64,000 bases of DNA from Quillaja saponaria (lineage: Eukaryota > Streptophyta > Magnoliopsida > Fabales > Quillajaceae), in NCBI GenBank assembly GCA_029379385.1, contig CM055618.1:17337071-17401070 (forward strand). Reading direction: 5' to 3'. The translations under genes were made by a program, and so were the position numbers. The notes under the pieces were generated by a model, which was not told the origin of the DNA, made no database searches, and saw only the letters and a program-made list of their open reading frames with translations. Positions 1 through 12,191 of this stretch are shown piece after piece. The stretch's first letter is position 1. Every line of letters starts with the position of its first letter.

Positions 1-25
1 ATATATTGTACTTGAATGCATTCAG

Positions 26-3000
26 GTTTGGCACTTATAACAAAGAAAGAAGCACTGCTGTGGACCGATGGACGCTATTTTTTGCAGGCAACACAAGAAC
101 TTAATGATCAGTGGAAGCTCATGCGGATTGGTGAAGACCCTTCTGTAGACATCTGGTTGGCTGATGTGAGTTCACCCCTTTTCTGGAAAAAGATTAAGAA
201 AATTATTATTATGAGACTTTATATTGTTTGATTTCTCTGTCTAGGTTTCCTAACTATGATTTGTAATTTGAATATTTTAGTTGTAGTGGTTTCATTAATG
301 CTTGAGATTCCAAGTTGGGTCAAGATCTTGTTCATGATGATTAGTCACATGTATATTTATACTGGCTCACGTACATAAAAGGGATTTCCGAACCATTGTT
401 ATGAACAATGATCACTTCATTTCATGATTTGCTTTATGTTTGGCATTGCACAATTTGATGTGTTTTATAATGGATGAAGATGTGGCTGTACTTATTGGAT
501 ATTTCCAATTTTCCTTAATTAGAATCTACCAATAGGAGCATCCATTGGAGTGGACCCTTGGTGCATTTCGATTGACACTGCACAAAGATGGGAGCGTGCT
601 TTTGTCAATAAGCAACAGAAGCTGGTCCAAACTACCAAGAATTTGGTAGATGAAGTATGGACAGATCAGCCACCTGCAGAAATTAATGCTGTTGTCATAC
701 AACCATTAGAATTTTCTGGTCGTTCTGTTGCAGATAAGCTGAATGATCTGAGAGAAAAGCTTGTAAAGGAGAAAGCTTGTGGCATAATTGTCACAGCACT
801 TGATGAGGTAAAGCTTTTCTTCTGTCATCGGATTAGTTGAGTTCTTTTCGTCTTGAGCTTGAGTATAACTTTCTCCTTGATTCCTGGGACTTTAAATTGT
901 TACCTGATTATATTTGATATTTTCAATAATGTAGGTTGCATGGTTGTACAACATTCGTGGAAGTGATGTGGCATATAGTCCAGTTGTTCATGCTTTTGCT
1001 ATTGTAACATCCAGTTCAGCTTTCTTATATGTGAACAAGCAAAAGGTCTCCTTTGAGGTTAGTTTGATATATAAACCACTGGGGGAGAATTTATTCCATT
1101 TTTTATTTATTCATTCTTACTTGAGAAAGAATGTATGTTAATAGTGAATACAGTTTATGTTCAACTTTATTGAGAGATAAAATTGTCCAAGACAAAGTAA
1201 TATATGCCACTCGTGTGAATGATTCATAAGGCCAATGTCTACCATTGTTGTGAAATGTGATATCTTGATGAAAGGATTCAAAGTTTTGCAATGAAAACCA
1301 ATAGCCCCAACGACACGGCGTCGAGGGACATTTTGGGCTGATTAACTTTTACCTCCTCTTAATTGAGAGGCCCAAGACTCCAAGTGGAAATCTTAAATTC
1401 GGGAAGTGCAAACTTGGAAAGGGAAGTTATAGAAACGGAACATGAGCTCCATATTCTTTCCGATGGATATCCATGGCACAAGATGAACTTAAGCTTAGGA
1501 GATCAAAATTTGAGATTAATAGATAATTATATTCATATACAGATATACTAGTAGAATACTTAGTTTAAGTGTCTGTTTTTTGCAGGTAAATACTTATTTG
1601 GAGAAGAATGGAATTGAAGTTCGAGAGTATGATGCAGTGAGCTCGGATGTGATCTTGCTTGGATCTAACAAGCTTGAATCTCTATCTACCGATGGAAAAG
1701 TAAATGGAAGAGATGAAGCAGAAGAAAGTAGTAATGACCTTATATGGGCTGATCCCGGCTCATGCTGCTATATTCTGTACTCAAGACTGATTCCTGATAA
1801 GGTTATCCTGCAGCCATCACCTTTGGCTCTTGCAAAAGCTGTAAAGGTACTTACTCCAACTTCCTGTCCTAGTCAATTTGTTGTATGGTGCAGCATCCTT
1901 GTTAAATGTTTCTAAGTCAACGTCTAGTTATTTTTCTATCTTAGGCATAATTCTGATGGCGTAATAGATACTGGGTAGCAAGAGAGTATCTGATATCATG
2001 AGCTCCTTTTGTTTATAATTGAAGTTTAAACACTTGTAATTTATATAATCATCTCTTTAATAATGTTCTGACCATTCCGTTGATAGTTTATGGTTATTAC
2101 ATTTAGCTAATTTCTTGCTTTGATCTGGCTAGAATTCAGTTGAGTTGGATGGGTTAAGAAAAGCACACATTCGGGATGGTGCAGCTGTTGTGCAATATCT
2201 TGTCTGGTTGGATAAGCAGGTAAGCATTTAGGCCACAGTATCTTCTGTACGTAGTTTACTATTTGCATGGCTTGTGAATTATATGGATCTTTTCAATTTT
2301 CTGCTCTTCCAATCTCATATTCACTCTTTTCTTTTTTTGGCGGGATAAAAATAATGTACTCAAGCCCTCTGACAGAGTCTACCATAGTTGTTAGTGCAAA
2401 GATATAGACATCTCTATTCGTTAGAAATAGTATTCCAAATGAGTATTTGTTATGAGAAATTCAATAAAGGCAATTTTTTCTGCACTTGTCTGCGGACTTG
2501 GTTTACATAGACATTACCATAAAACTCACAAGTCACAACAAACTGTTCAAAAATGATTATTATAGACTTGAAGGTATTAGGCTTATCCATCAAACTATCA
2601 ATAACCAACTTCAGATTACATCTTATATGTATGTGTGAACCTTATGAGATTTCGAACATGATATTTAAATTCGTTATAAATATGCAGATGCAGGAGGTTT
2701 ATGGAGCTTCTGGTTACTTATTGGAGGGGGATAGAGTGAACAAGGACAAATATTCGTAAGTTTCTTTCCCGGTTCATTTTCGTTTTCAACTATAAAAATT
2801 GAGTTATTGGCCGTTGGTATCTGGTACAGAGATCATCTTATCATCTGGTGGTTGATGATGAGATATATCTCAATATGGGACGAGCCTCTTCAGAGATATA
2901 TGCTGATCCTAATTTAAGGAAAAGAAAAGTGTCTCTCTGTTTAATTTTCTTTAGTATTGGTAGCTATTTTATGAAGTTCTACAGTATTTCCAGCCACATT

Positions 3001-5900
3001 ATCATGTAGAAAAGTAAACTACTTTTGATCAAGGATTATTGAGGTTAAAAGGGCAAGAGATACCCTATATGTAGAGAAGGATAATATTGTAATGATTGTA
3101 TACAATTGGGGTTTAAGTCCAGATGCATATGTATCATAGAACCAAACTGAGGGTTGCATACTTATTTCTTGTAACATACTAGTGCTACACTATTTTTTCT
3201 TGGCAAACCACACTAGCAGATGGAATTCTCTTAATGTTCCTGACTGGAGTCGGAGTTCATCATTAACATAATCTTCTGAGTTCTGACATTTATTATAAGT
3301 CTTTGGTGCTTTGCTTATGAAACAGGCAAATTTCTTCTCTTGGATGCCTATTAGCATCTACTACTTTTAATTACTATCCGTGTTTCATAAGTGTCAGCCT
3401 GATTAATTGTACTTATGGTGAAGTTAATCTTCTAACTCATTTTCTGACTTTGGCAGGGATTCCTTGAAACTGACAGAGGTGACTGCAAGTGACAAGCTGG
3501 AGGGTTTTCGAGCTTCAAAAGAGGTAGAGGAATATTATTATGTAACTTATATGTTTTGCCAAGTTTTATTAGAAACACATCATCTGCTATAAAATTTTGT
3601 GAAGCACCAAAATCCACCTCTCAAGCAGAGACCGGTTTGGTTCAGTTCTCTTAACCCCCCCCAAAAAAAAATACAAAAATAAATATTTTGTACTAGTATA
3701 CTCTATTAATACTTAATAATTTGATAACAGTTCATTTGTCTTTTCTTTTTCCCTTGTGTTTACGTGATAAGAATATCTTTATATACTACTATGCAACTAT
3801 GCATCTTTAAAGTGCAATTTGATAAATGTGTGTGATAGTATGGGTTACTTGATAAGGATATTTTTGTTTATATTTTCAGCATTTTAGAGGCTTAAGTTTC
3901 CCTACTATTTCTTCGGTTGGTCCCAATGCGGCAATCATTCATTATCAACCACAGGCAGACACATGTGCTGAGTTAGATCCTAACAAAATCTATCTTTTTG
4001 ATTCAGGAGCACAGGTATGTCAATTTGTCAACTGTTATACATAGCTTGGATAGCTGAAATTTCAAAGAATGTCATGAGTTTTTTTTTTTTGGCCTGTGTG
4101 ACTATGACACATCTTATTGATAAGATTATTGATGTCTTTGAAGTATCTGGATGGAACAACTGATATAACAAGAACAGTTCATTTTGGGAAACCTTCAGCA
4201 CACGAGAAATCGTGTTATACACATGTAAGTGCCTTCATTTCCTCTGGTGTCATGATGGCTGTTTCTTTTAATTGTCATATTCTTGTTCACGGTGAGGCGC
4301 AAGTCATTGACTTTTGGCTGTAATTTCATTTCTTGCAGGTCCTTAAGGGTCATATTTCTCTGGGAAATGCTCGATTTCCTAATGGTACAAATGGTATGAT
4401 AATTTTTTCTTTTAATATGTTTAATTTGATAATCCTTTAACTGGTTTCTTTTTTCCATGTATACTTGTAAGATGTACCTGAATTTTTGCAGGTCATGCCC
4501 TCGATATTCTTGCTCGGGTTCCATTGTGGAAGAATGGTCTTGATTATCGACATGGCACTGGTCATGGAATTGGGTCTTATCTGAATGTTCATGAAGGCAA
4601 GTGGTGAACTACACCTGCTCCCCCTATGCTGATTTATCTTCAGTTTTAGGTCAAGCAAATTATTGACCTTTTCTTATATTGATGAATTGAGCAGGACCAC
4701 ATTTAATTAGTTTCAGACCACAGGCACGGAATGTACCACTAGAAGCTTCCATGACTGTGACAGACGGTTAGTTCTCAACATTATTGTCGTAGATAATTTG
4801 GTCACTTATACAATGTATGGTATTCTAGACAGGATATTCTGGAACAGCAGACAGCCAAGAGTAATCCCTTCTCAAATCTCACTCTTTTATCTTATCCTGA
4901 AAAATATTTTGTCAATCTAGTCAGGTGTATGTGATTATGTTTAGGAAAGCTTCACGGTGGTTTTACCTTTCTTTTGTTCTTGTGGTCCCTCGTTAGAGTG
5001 AATCTTCTGACGTGCATACTTCTCAAAATTGATGCTCTTGGTACATCCTTTTTGTTTCTTTCGAAGTTAAACTCATAATAGCTTTCAATAATGGCATACC
5101 TCCCGGATCGAGGGGCCCACCTGTTAAACACCATACAGGCAAAATACCAGCTGGGGAGGAGGCCATTCTTACTCAAGCTCATTCATTTACTTTTATTTCC
5201 CTAGTTAGAGATCAGCATCGTTGGGCTAACATGGGATCGTCTCCAGCACCTACCGGTTTAGATAAATGTCTAATGTGTTGCCCATGAGCTAGTACACATT
5301 TGACCCCAGTTTTTAGAATGCTAAACCCAAGAAAGTGAATTTGTTAGGGATTAGCAGTTATTACACTTTAAATCTAACTTGGTGTTTTGTTACCACAATG
5401 CTCAGACATGCTACATTTTATTAATTTTTTTTTATATTTATTGGTCGGAATTTATACCTGTTCAGTTATTTATTGAGACTATTCAGAAACCAAAGGTTTT
5501 TTTATTCAATTGGAATTTTCAGAACCTGGTTACTATGAGGATGGGAACTTCGGTATAAGATTGGAGAATGTGCTTATAGTCAATGAGGCTGATATGAAAT
5601 TCAATTTTGGTGATAAGGGTTATTTATCATTTGAGCACATTACATGGGTAAGTTTCTTTGATTTACTAAGTACTTGCTTTCTTCCATAAATGGTTAGCTG
5701 CTTGTACTTCCTAACTTCTTGTTCTTTATCTTATCCAGGCTCCATATCAAAGAAAGTTGATTGACTTCAGTCTCCTTATGCCCGACGAAATAGATTGGTT
5801 GAACTCCTACCACTCCAAATGTAGGGATATTTTGGCCCCGTACTTAAATGAAGCTGAGAATGCATGGCTGAAGAAAGCCACTGAAGCTGTAAGTGCATGA
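26..5900 (+). CDS. APP1: Cytosolic Xaa-Pro aminopeptidase P (APP1), 5' end missing
   Basis: This is a metallo-aminopeptidase that removes the N-terminal residue from peptides with proline in position 2. Arabidopsis APP1 (At4g36760) also binds the auxin transport inhibitor NPA. Fourteen exons can be joined in frame: 26-165, 523-807, 935-1057, 1586-1846, 2133-2219, 2688-2755, 3457-3523, 3880-4014, 4144-4224, 4339-4393, 4492-4596, 4695-4766, 5523-5647 and 5739-5900 (stop TGA). The first visible exon opens with an acceptor at 24-25 and the motif WTDGRYF, so the first exon or exons lie left of the window. The pita-bread peptidase M24 ligands are all present: Asp in DSGAQ, Asp in TTDITR, His in HGTGHG, Glu in DEPGYY and Glu in FEHIT. 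The intron after 4596 starts with GC instead of GT. The protein ends in KKATEAVSA. It converges on the glycosyltransferase relic that follows. Exon borders were chosen by eye from splice signals and homology. Confidence 0.95.
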
Positions 5901-6229
5901 GTTTTATTATATATTAAGGAGGTGAAATGCTGAGAACGTTTAGATGTTGCTTATTGTGTGCATCTTGTCTTTCATCGATTATGTGTCACATTTATGTTAT
6001 CTATGTATTATTATGACTGGAAATTGGCCCGCTTGAATATCCTTCTGGAATTACATTTTCTTAGATTTTTATTGAGATGCAGTATATTCATCCACATAAT
6101 GTACAATATTTTATAGTATATCCTGGCACACACGATGTTGAGCAGCAGTTGCTTCTTCTGCCATCGTAGATTTCTTTTTCCTGACATGTTTGTCACGAAT
6201 ATTATTGTTATTTTTGTCCTAATAGACGC

Positions 6230-7335
6230 ATCCTTGAGCTATGGCCGGTAACGATTTAGGCATCCCCGGACTAGGCTTCAGTGTTATCAATGAGGAACCA
6301 TCCTCATAACAGGAAGCTCTCTCTGCACTGGTTTTCAGATCCTTAATTCTCTTCCTTATAGCATGCCCTTCTTTCTCAGTCATGAGCTTTTTTATCATTG
6401 TCTTTATCTCCTCCCTTTCCAGTACGTTCTTTTATTGCAATTCCTTTGATCTGTTGGCCAGCCCGATCTCTTTTGTTAGCAACTTAGCATTCATTTTCTG
6501 CTGAGCATCAAGTGGCCACGCTATCATCGGCACGCCATTGACATTGACAGTGCTTTCTAGAGCCGAGTTTTATTTTTTTTTAAACTCTTTGTAGGGCCGA
6601 GTTCCACCCGCAGAAGGATTCAAATCCACCTACTGATGGATGTGCCAAGATCTCTTCGTTTGGGACCCACATGGGGACTATCAGTCCCCTCTTTGGGTTC
6701 TGGCTAAGAACCCATCGGAGTCTGGGTTGCCATCAGTACCAATCCCGATGCTAACAAGTGTCGCCAATGCATCATCCTCCATGGGTGACCGTACCACCCA
6801 AATGAATCTTTGCTGGCTCAGCTCCAAACCCGATGCCAGCTCGGTGGTTTGTTTGGCTGAATGAAACGTAAATCACTGAATCGTGGGGTTGCATGTCTAG
6901 CCAGTCTAAAATCGTATTCCTTAAACCAGGATCGGCTGGTCTGACCAGGGGACCAATGCTATAAGTCGGTATTTTTGCTACTTGCACTGAAGTACTTCTC
7001 ATCTCATCAGCAAGACTAATCAAGGTTCTAGGTTCTAGATCCACCAGGTGTTTTACCAAATGCCATCAGTTTTTGATATCTCGACTCCAAGTCGTACGTA
7101 GTTTAAATGCATCTGATCATTCTAATCCAACATCGGGTCTAGTGTATACTCAAACCGATCTAATCTTGATTGGTTTTAGGAGCTTAACATATTCTTGTTC
7201 CAGTTTCTTATTGAGTGTGGGACATGTACTGTAAATGCAAGAAACCATGCGTAGAAGTGATGAATATGTGGACGGACTCTCATGGACAAAATGGCCGGCC
7301 GGAGAGCAATGAAAATTAATATTATTGACATGCAT
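6230..7335 (-). pseudogene. Decayed UGT72-type UDP-glycosyltransferase
   Basis: Read on the minus strand, pieces in different frames follow the order of a UGT72-family enzyme. They run from KKLEQEYVKLLKPIKI, through LDPMLD and YVRLG, LEPRTLISLADE, SIGPLVRP, LDWLDMQPHDSVIYVSF and GLELSQQRFIWVVRSP, to the PSPG box remnant ([14 protein letters not shown], then IAWPLDAQQKMNAKLL), and end in REEIKTMIKKLM. Intact family members are about 470 residues. Here the first 150 or so codons are missing, the glycine-rich turn after IYVSF is deleted with a frame change, a stop and frameshift sit after FLARTQRG, and a 34-bp tandem duplication (6562-6603) splits the PSPG box. An in-frame TAA also follows RSKELQ. 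It lies between APP1 and BEH2, the position held in Arabidopsis by At4g36770, so it is the resident family member gone dead rather than a random insertion. Confidence 0.85.
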
Positions 7336-8449
7336 CTCTACTGCAGTATTAATAATATTTGGGAGCTTGAATATTTATGGTGAGATGGCTAATGCTACAT
7401 ATAGCAGCTAGTAGTAGATATCAAGGGGTATCTTATTTTATGAAGCAAAAAAAGGGCTATTTTATTTTATTTTTTAAAACAGGAAATCCCTATTTTTACA
7501 TAACAAATGGATACTTAGTTACTTAGAGCTGTCGTCTCTTACTAATTACCATTGTCTTTTTCTTTTTGTGCTTTAGTACGAAGAACACTACGTGAAGCTC
7601 ATATTTTAAGTCAATGGAAATTCTGTGAACAAGAAATTCCAGTCTTGGGGTAGTTAGTTCTCAAAATTGTGTCAAGCAAAGAAGACTCATTCCTGGATTT
7701 TTTTGTAGTCTAAATCAAAATGAACACAGGCTCTAGTTTTTCTTTCATGAAAAAAATTTTCTTCAAAAAATCTAGTATAGAATTCTCCCATTTCTAGATC
7801 AGTGTATGAACTGCAACTCTCACTAGCAAAACATGGGATGCAATGGAAGATGGGAAATGAGTAATTTCATATGGACTGCTATAGATCCAGAATGAACAAA
7901 AAAAAGGATTGTTAGCAAAAAAAAAAAACCAACAACAACATGGATTTAATAAGATAAAACTAACAACATCCATTGAATAGGTTTGAGATAGCATTCTCCT
8001 TAGCATACAATCTTCTTCTTTAAGCTCAAACACGACTAGGAAGACAATCTCTGTTCAAATGTTGTCGAGAGTATCTCACAAACAATGCGGCACGGTCCTA
8101 AGATCCCTGGAGAAACTGAAATTTAAATCCTAAACAGAATTAACAATCAAGAGGCCGCCAAGTTAAGTTGTTATAATCTTCCTTAATTATATGCTATAAT
8201 CAGCATGCCAATCCAAGAGGTTTAGATAATGTCAATGCTACTAGAGAAAAGGAATTGTACACATAAAGAAAACAAAATGTAATATAAAATTAAGTAATGC
8301 ATCACTGGAAGAGAAGGAGATCCAGCAACCAAAACCTGATAGTCTGGTAGCAATGGAGATTGGATTGACGGATTGCTTCGGAAACTCATGAATTTTTTCT
8401 CCCATGTAGACATTATCAAGGTAGCTCTTCATATTACATATTTCCATAC
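7336..8449. other. Intergenic, includes BEH2 3' flank
   Basis: No coding sequence is recognised in this stretch. It contains short poly-A and poly-T runs. The part nearest 8450 is expected to hold the 3' UTR of the BZR-family gene read from the right. The missing 5' part of the glycosyltransferase relic could not be traced here. Confidence 0.5.
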
Positions 8450-10164
8450 TTAACAACGGGCCTTCCCACTCCCTAGAGTAAGCTCCAATTCATCCATTCC
8501 TACCTCATGTATTCTCTCACCCTCCCATGCTCTCACTCTGCCACTCTCAAATTCAAACTCTGATCCCCGCCCCCTCTCTGTTGTAGTTCCCCAATGTACA
8601 CCTCCATTCAAATCAACTGCGTCTAGGAGAGAAGTCTGCTGAACTAACGGTTTCATAAGATTAAATGTAGGAGAAGGAGGAGCTACTGAGGGTACTGCTG
8701 CCTGAAAACTGACCCAGCGACCAGAATCAACAGTGGACGCATCAGACTCATCACATTCTGGTATTGTGGATGGTGCAAAATGGTGGCGGCGTGTAGGGCT
8801 TGAGGGGGCAGAGGCAGCAAAAAATGGGTGGCGGAAGGAGCTAAGAGAGCCATGGGAAAGTGACTCCAAATCCAATTTTCGCTTTGAACTTCTAGAGGTT
8901 GGTGAAGATAGAGGTGGGGTTATAGGAGCACTATTGGATATTCTTAGAGGTGGAAGATTTGTAGGTATAGAGGCAATGTTGCGGATGAATGGGAGGAGAA
9001 ATGCAGTGGGGTTTGCATCAAAACGAGTTGGGCTTGGAAAGGAAGACGATGTTGGGCTAGCATGGTAGGATGGTACAGGGCTAGGGAACGCTGAGGATTG
9101 TGGGCTAGGTTGAACAGAAGAACAAGTACTGATGTTTGCGGAAGTGCCCCCAATCTCAGTCGAGGGTGGCTTGTATCCCTGAGTTGGAATGACTAATATA
9201 CATTAGGAAAGATAGAGACTTATAAAACAATTGCAATTTTGAACAATTTACTTACAAATCATACTTATCTTTATATCTTGTTCTCATTTAATTTCAATAT
9301 AATTAAGGACTCTTGAGCAAAGAAATCAATGATCATAAAACCAGCTTCAGATGAAATGAAAAACCAAAGGGAGAAGACTATGCACCATGCAGAAAAAAGA
9401 ATGGCAACAATCAGCATTGGTAATAAAAGGACTTAGATTCAATATGATCATTCCAAGTTGCCAAATATAAGTTAAAAACAAGATTAGATGAAAATAAACA
9501 ACCCATGAGTATTAGACCCTAAGACAACAGAAATATCAAAAGGAGAAATCCAATTTTAGGATAGCAACAGCAGCTAATAATATCAATATTCTCTTAGTAA
9601 GAGTTGGTAACCCAGTTATTTAATTACCAGAAACAACCTAGTCAACTTAAAGCCAATTTTTTTACAAACCAAAAATGAAAATGAACATTTGAAACAAGAA
9701 TGACATAAATTTTTGCTAGAAAATCAGAACCTAAAAGATTTAAATTCTTTTTGCTACAACATTCGTGCAGATCTATGAAAACAGAATGAGGAACCGATTC
9801 ATGAAGTCCATGAGTCAATTTTACCAAAACAATTAAAGAACGAAAAAAGAAAAAGAATCTACAAAAAGGAAAATCGAATAGATTCAGAGGCCGATAATGA
9901 AGTCAAACAGGGTAGATAGAGAAAAGAAAAAAAGCAAACCTTTCGATAGGTAGTGCCATCTGCTTCGACAATCCAACCAGCTTCAGCACAGAGAGCCTTC
10001 AAGACCTCGTTGTTGTCACAGTGTTTAGGAAGCTTAAAGTTTCCCTGAGCTCGAAGACCTGAATAGATCTTAGCAGCAATCGCTCTTCTTCTCCTTTCCC
10101 TCTTCTTATTATTCTCCCTCTCCTTCCACGTGGCTAGTCTTCCCGATGAGCCACCGCCGGTCAT
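8450..10164 (-). CDS. BEH2: BES1/BZR1 homolog transcription factor (BEH2-like)
   Basis: This is a brassinosteroid-responsive transcription factor. Two exons are read from right to left: 9940-10164 (75 codons) and 8450-9178 (242 codons plus stop), joined in phase 0, giving 317 residues; family members are about 280-330. Residues 10-75 form the atypical bHLH-like BZR DNA-binding domain, with a basic run ([16 protein letters not shown]) and the [19 protein letters not shown] segment. The middle is rich in Ser, Thr and Pro with many S/T-x-x-x-S/T sites of the kind phosphorylated by GSK3/BIN2. The C-terminus carries an EAR-like LELTLG repression motif, which in BZR1 recruits TOPLESS. The start is the ATG at 10162-10164; upstream is a pyrimidine-rich leader. 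BEH2 rather than BEH4 is chosen because its neighbours match At4g36760-At4g36800. Nearby BRRE sites suggest control by its own family. Confidence 0.95.
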
Positions 10165-10828
10165 CGTTCTGGTAACACCTCTCTTACCCTTTATCCCTTC
10201 TCTCTTCTCACAGTCCCAAAAATTCAGTCTTTTTTTATTCTTTATCAAGAAGACAGTGCTGCATCCACCGAAGCAGCCTTCTCTCTCTCACGAGAACACC
10301 GCTTTCTCTCTTTAAGTTTCTGCTGAAGAAAAATGCTGCCTCCTTTTAGATTCTTCTCTTCTTAATTTCTCTCTCTTCTCCTTTTCACACCGGCTGAGTT
10401 TAGTTATAGATTTGGATCCTCCTATTCCTTGAAGACCCAAAATTACTCGAGGGGTATAATAGACAATGAACGTTTTCACGTACATCATTCAGCTTTGAGC
10501 ATCTAATTATTGATCTTGAATAAATTTTGTATGGAGAAGATGCATGAATCCTAGCCAATTGGGCGATCGTCAGACGTAGGATCATATGAAGTCCGACAAA
10601 ATCAACTGGACTACAAAGAACTTTGTGAGCCTTATGATTTCTATACAAAGGTTTATGATTGGAAACAGGCCCGTACGTTCTCCGGTCAGACGTGATGTTC
10701 AGTTTGAGCGGTTCAGATATAGACAAACAATGAGCACACGTTATGGGGTCCACCAGCCCCTCCACTGGGCCACAGGGCTCTAATCATAAACAACGTTTCC
10801 TGGTACTTTTTGCAGGTTAGGCCGGCTC

Positions 10829-10836
10829 CACACGTG
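10829..10836. promoter_or_regulatory. G-box overlapping a BRRE
   Basis: The sequence CACACGTG contains a G-box (10831-10836) and, on the minus strand, CGTGTG (10829-10834). The latter is the brassinosteroid response element bound by BZR1. It lies about 665 bp upstream of the BEH2 start codon. Binding is inferred from the motif only. Confidence 0.5.
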
Positions 10837-11042
10837 GGACACTAGAGCCAATTAATAAAGAGGACAGGGCCCCACTGTTCGGGACCACTGAACCTTGACA
10901 CGTGAATGTGGTCCCTGAAATTTAGGCAAATTGACCATTATGTCCCTTTTCTATTGAATGGTGGATTAGGTACGCCCGGATACAGCTAATCTTGACTCTT
11001 GACTCTTGAGGGTTGCCAGACAACTGGCTTTGTAAAACTTTT

Positions 11043-11054
11043 CCGCACGTGCGG
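11043..11054. promoter_or_regulatory. 12-bp palindrome with G-box and two BRREs
   Basis: The perfect palindrome CCGCACGTGCGG has a G-box at its centre and a BRRE (CGTGCG) on each strand. BZR/BES proteins bind CGTG(T/C)G and E-box/G-box sequences, and a BZR-family gene lies next door, so feedback regulation is plausible. This is an inference from motifs. Confidence 0.55.
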
Positions 11055-12191
11055 TGTGGGAGGAGAGGTGTGCTTGGCAAATGGGCTCCTGTAGGGACCA
11101 CCAGCCGTGTCCTTATCTTTCTAAGAAGTATTGCTCGTTGGTCTTCATTAGTCGGAAAGAGCACGTGGGGGGTAGGGTCCATTTATCCATTGCTCCACAC
11201 AATTGCAAGCGCCTAAATTTTGTAAAATTCAGATAAATTGAAAAGCCTCAAGTGTGTTTGGACTAGGAAATGTCAAATGTGACATGTCTTTTACATGACA
11301 TGGGCCTTAAAAGATAGGTAGGTAGAGCTCAGAACCCAAACACATAATAAAGCCCATGTTGGAGATTCCTTTGACATCCATTGGAAATTTACGGATGCGA
11401 TACTATGCAATATAAATTCCTTGTCTCAGATAGAATTTTTTTTTTTAATTTTTTTTTGCGTTTTCTAATATTCAATTCAGAGAAGACAACGGAAACGTTA
11501 TGTTACCACATATAATATTCACAGGGGGATCATCGTATATTCGTATCCAACGGGCAAATCCGATACCACGTGAAAACCCGCTAGTTATGTCAAGCTCAAT
11601 TGGATCCGATCACGTAATCAAATTTTACGGTTTGACCCGATGGTCAGATGCACATTTTCGCAGAAAATAACTCCCATGGAAAAAAGAAACAAAAAGTGCC
11701 AACCACGAAGCAAAAGGTGGCGGCCACCATTCATTTGTTTGAAAAAAAAAACCTTTAATCTTAGTCTTGTCTACGAAGCAATCGTTAGTCCTAGTTAACG
11801 ACTAACTTCCAAATAACTGTCTTTGGTTGTTCCATCCATTGCAGACTACAGTTTGAGATGGACAGTGTCTGAAACAGAGTTTTTTTTTTCTTTGGCCTTT
11901 CCGTTTTGGATCATGTTTTATTAGATAATTATAATATTATGCGGATGTGTGTATATTGAAAACCTTTTCTTTTCTTTTTTTTTGGGTTTTAGTAATTTTT
12001 GCTTTGTATAAGCAATATGTCTGAGAGGCAGATCCGCCATTGACGCGGGTTAGGACATCTGCCAATTCAAGTTTTCAACGGGTTCGTGGGTGGCGCCTTG
12101 ATTTGATTTTATGGGCTTTGGCCGGACTGCAAAAAGTAGTGGTGCCCTTCGGTTAAAACCTCGGTTTCGTAGTCCCAGACATTTGGAAGCT

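Larger units (their letters stand above)
10165..12191. promoter_or_regulatory. Divergent promoter region between BEH2 and the MFS gene
   Basis: This stretch of about 2 kb has no coding sequence. The part next to BEH2 (about 10165-10390) is CT-rich leader. The core CACGTG occurs five times in about 740 bp: 10831-10836, 10899-10904, 11046-11051, 11162-11167 and 11567-11572. The chance expectation for a 6-mer in that length is about 0.2. Two copies overlap BZR1-type BRRE sites. Base composition is less AT-rich here than in other spacers. Transcription of the MFS gene probably begins near 12050-12190. Confidence 0.6.

Noticed and set aside
1363..1551. Plus-strand frame in an APP1 intron
   Set aside because: No homology was recognised and the flanking exons splice across it in frame.
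4952..5182. Minus-strand frame within the APP1 intron
   Set aside because: No recognisable domain; it lies fully within the 756-bp intron between exons at 4766 and 5523.
8733..9068. Plus-strand frame of 111 codons
   Set aside because: It lies antisense to the second exon of BEH2, whose Ser/Pro-rich coding strand keeps the opposite frame open.
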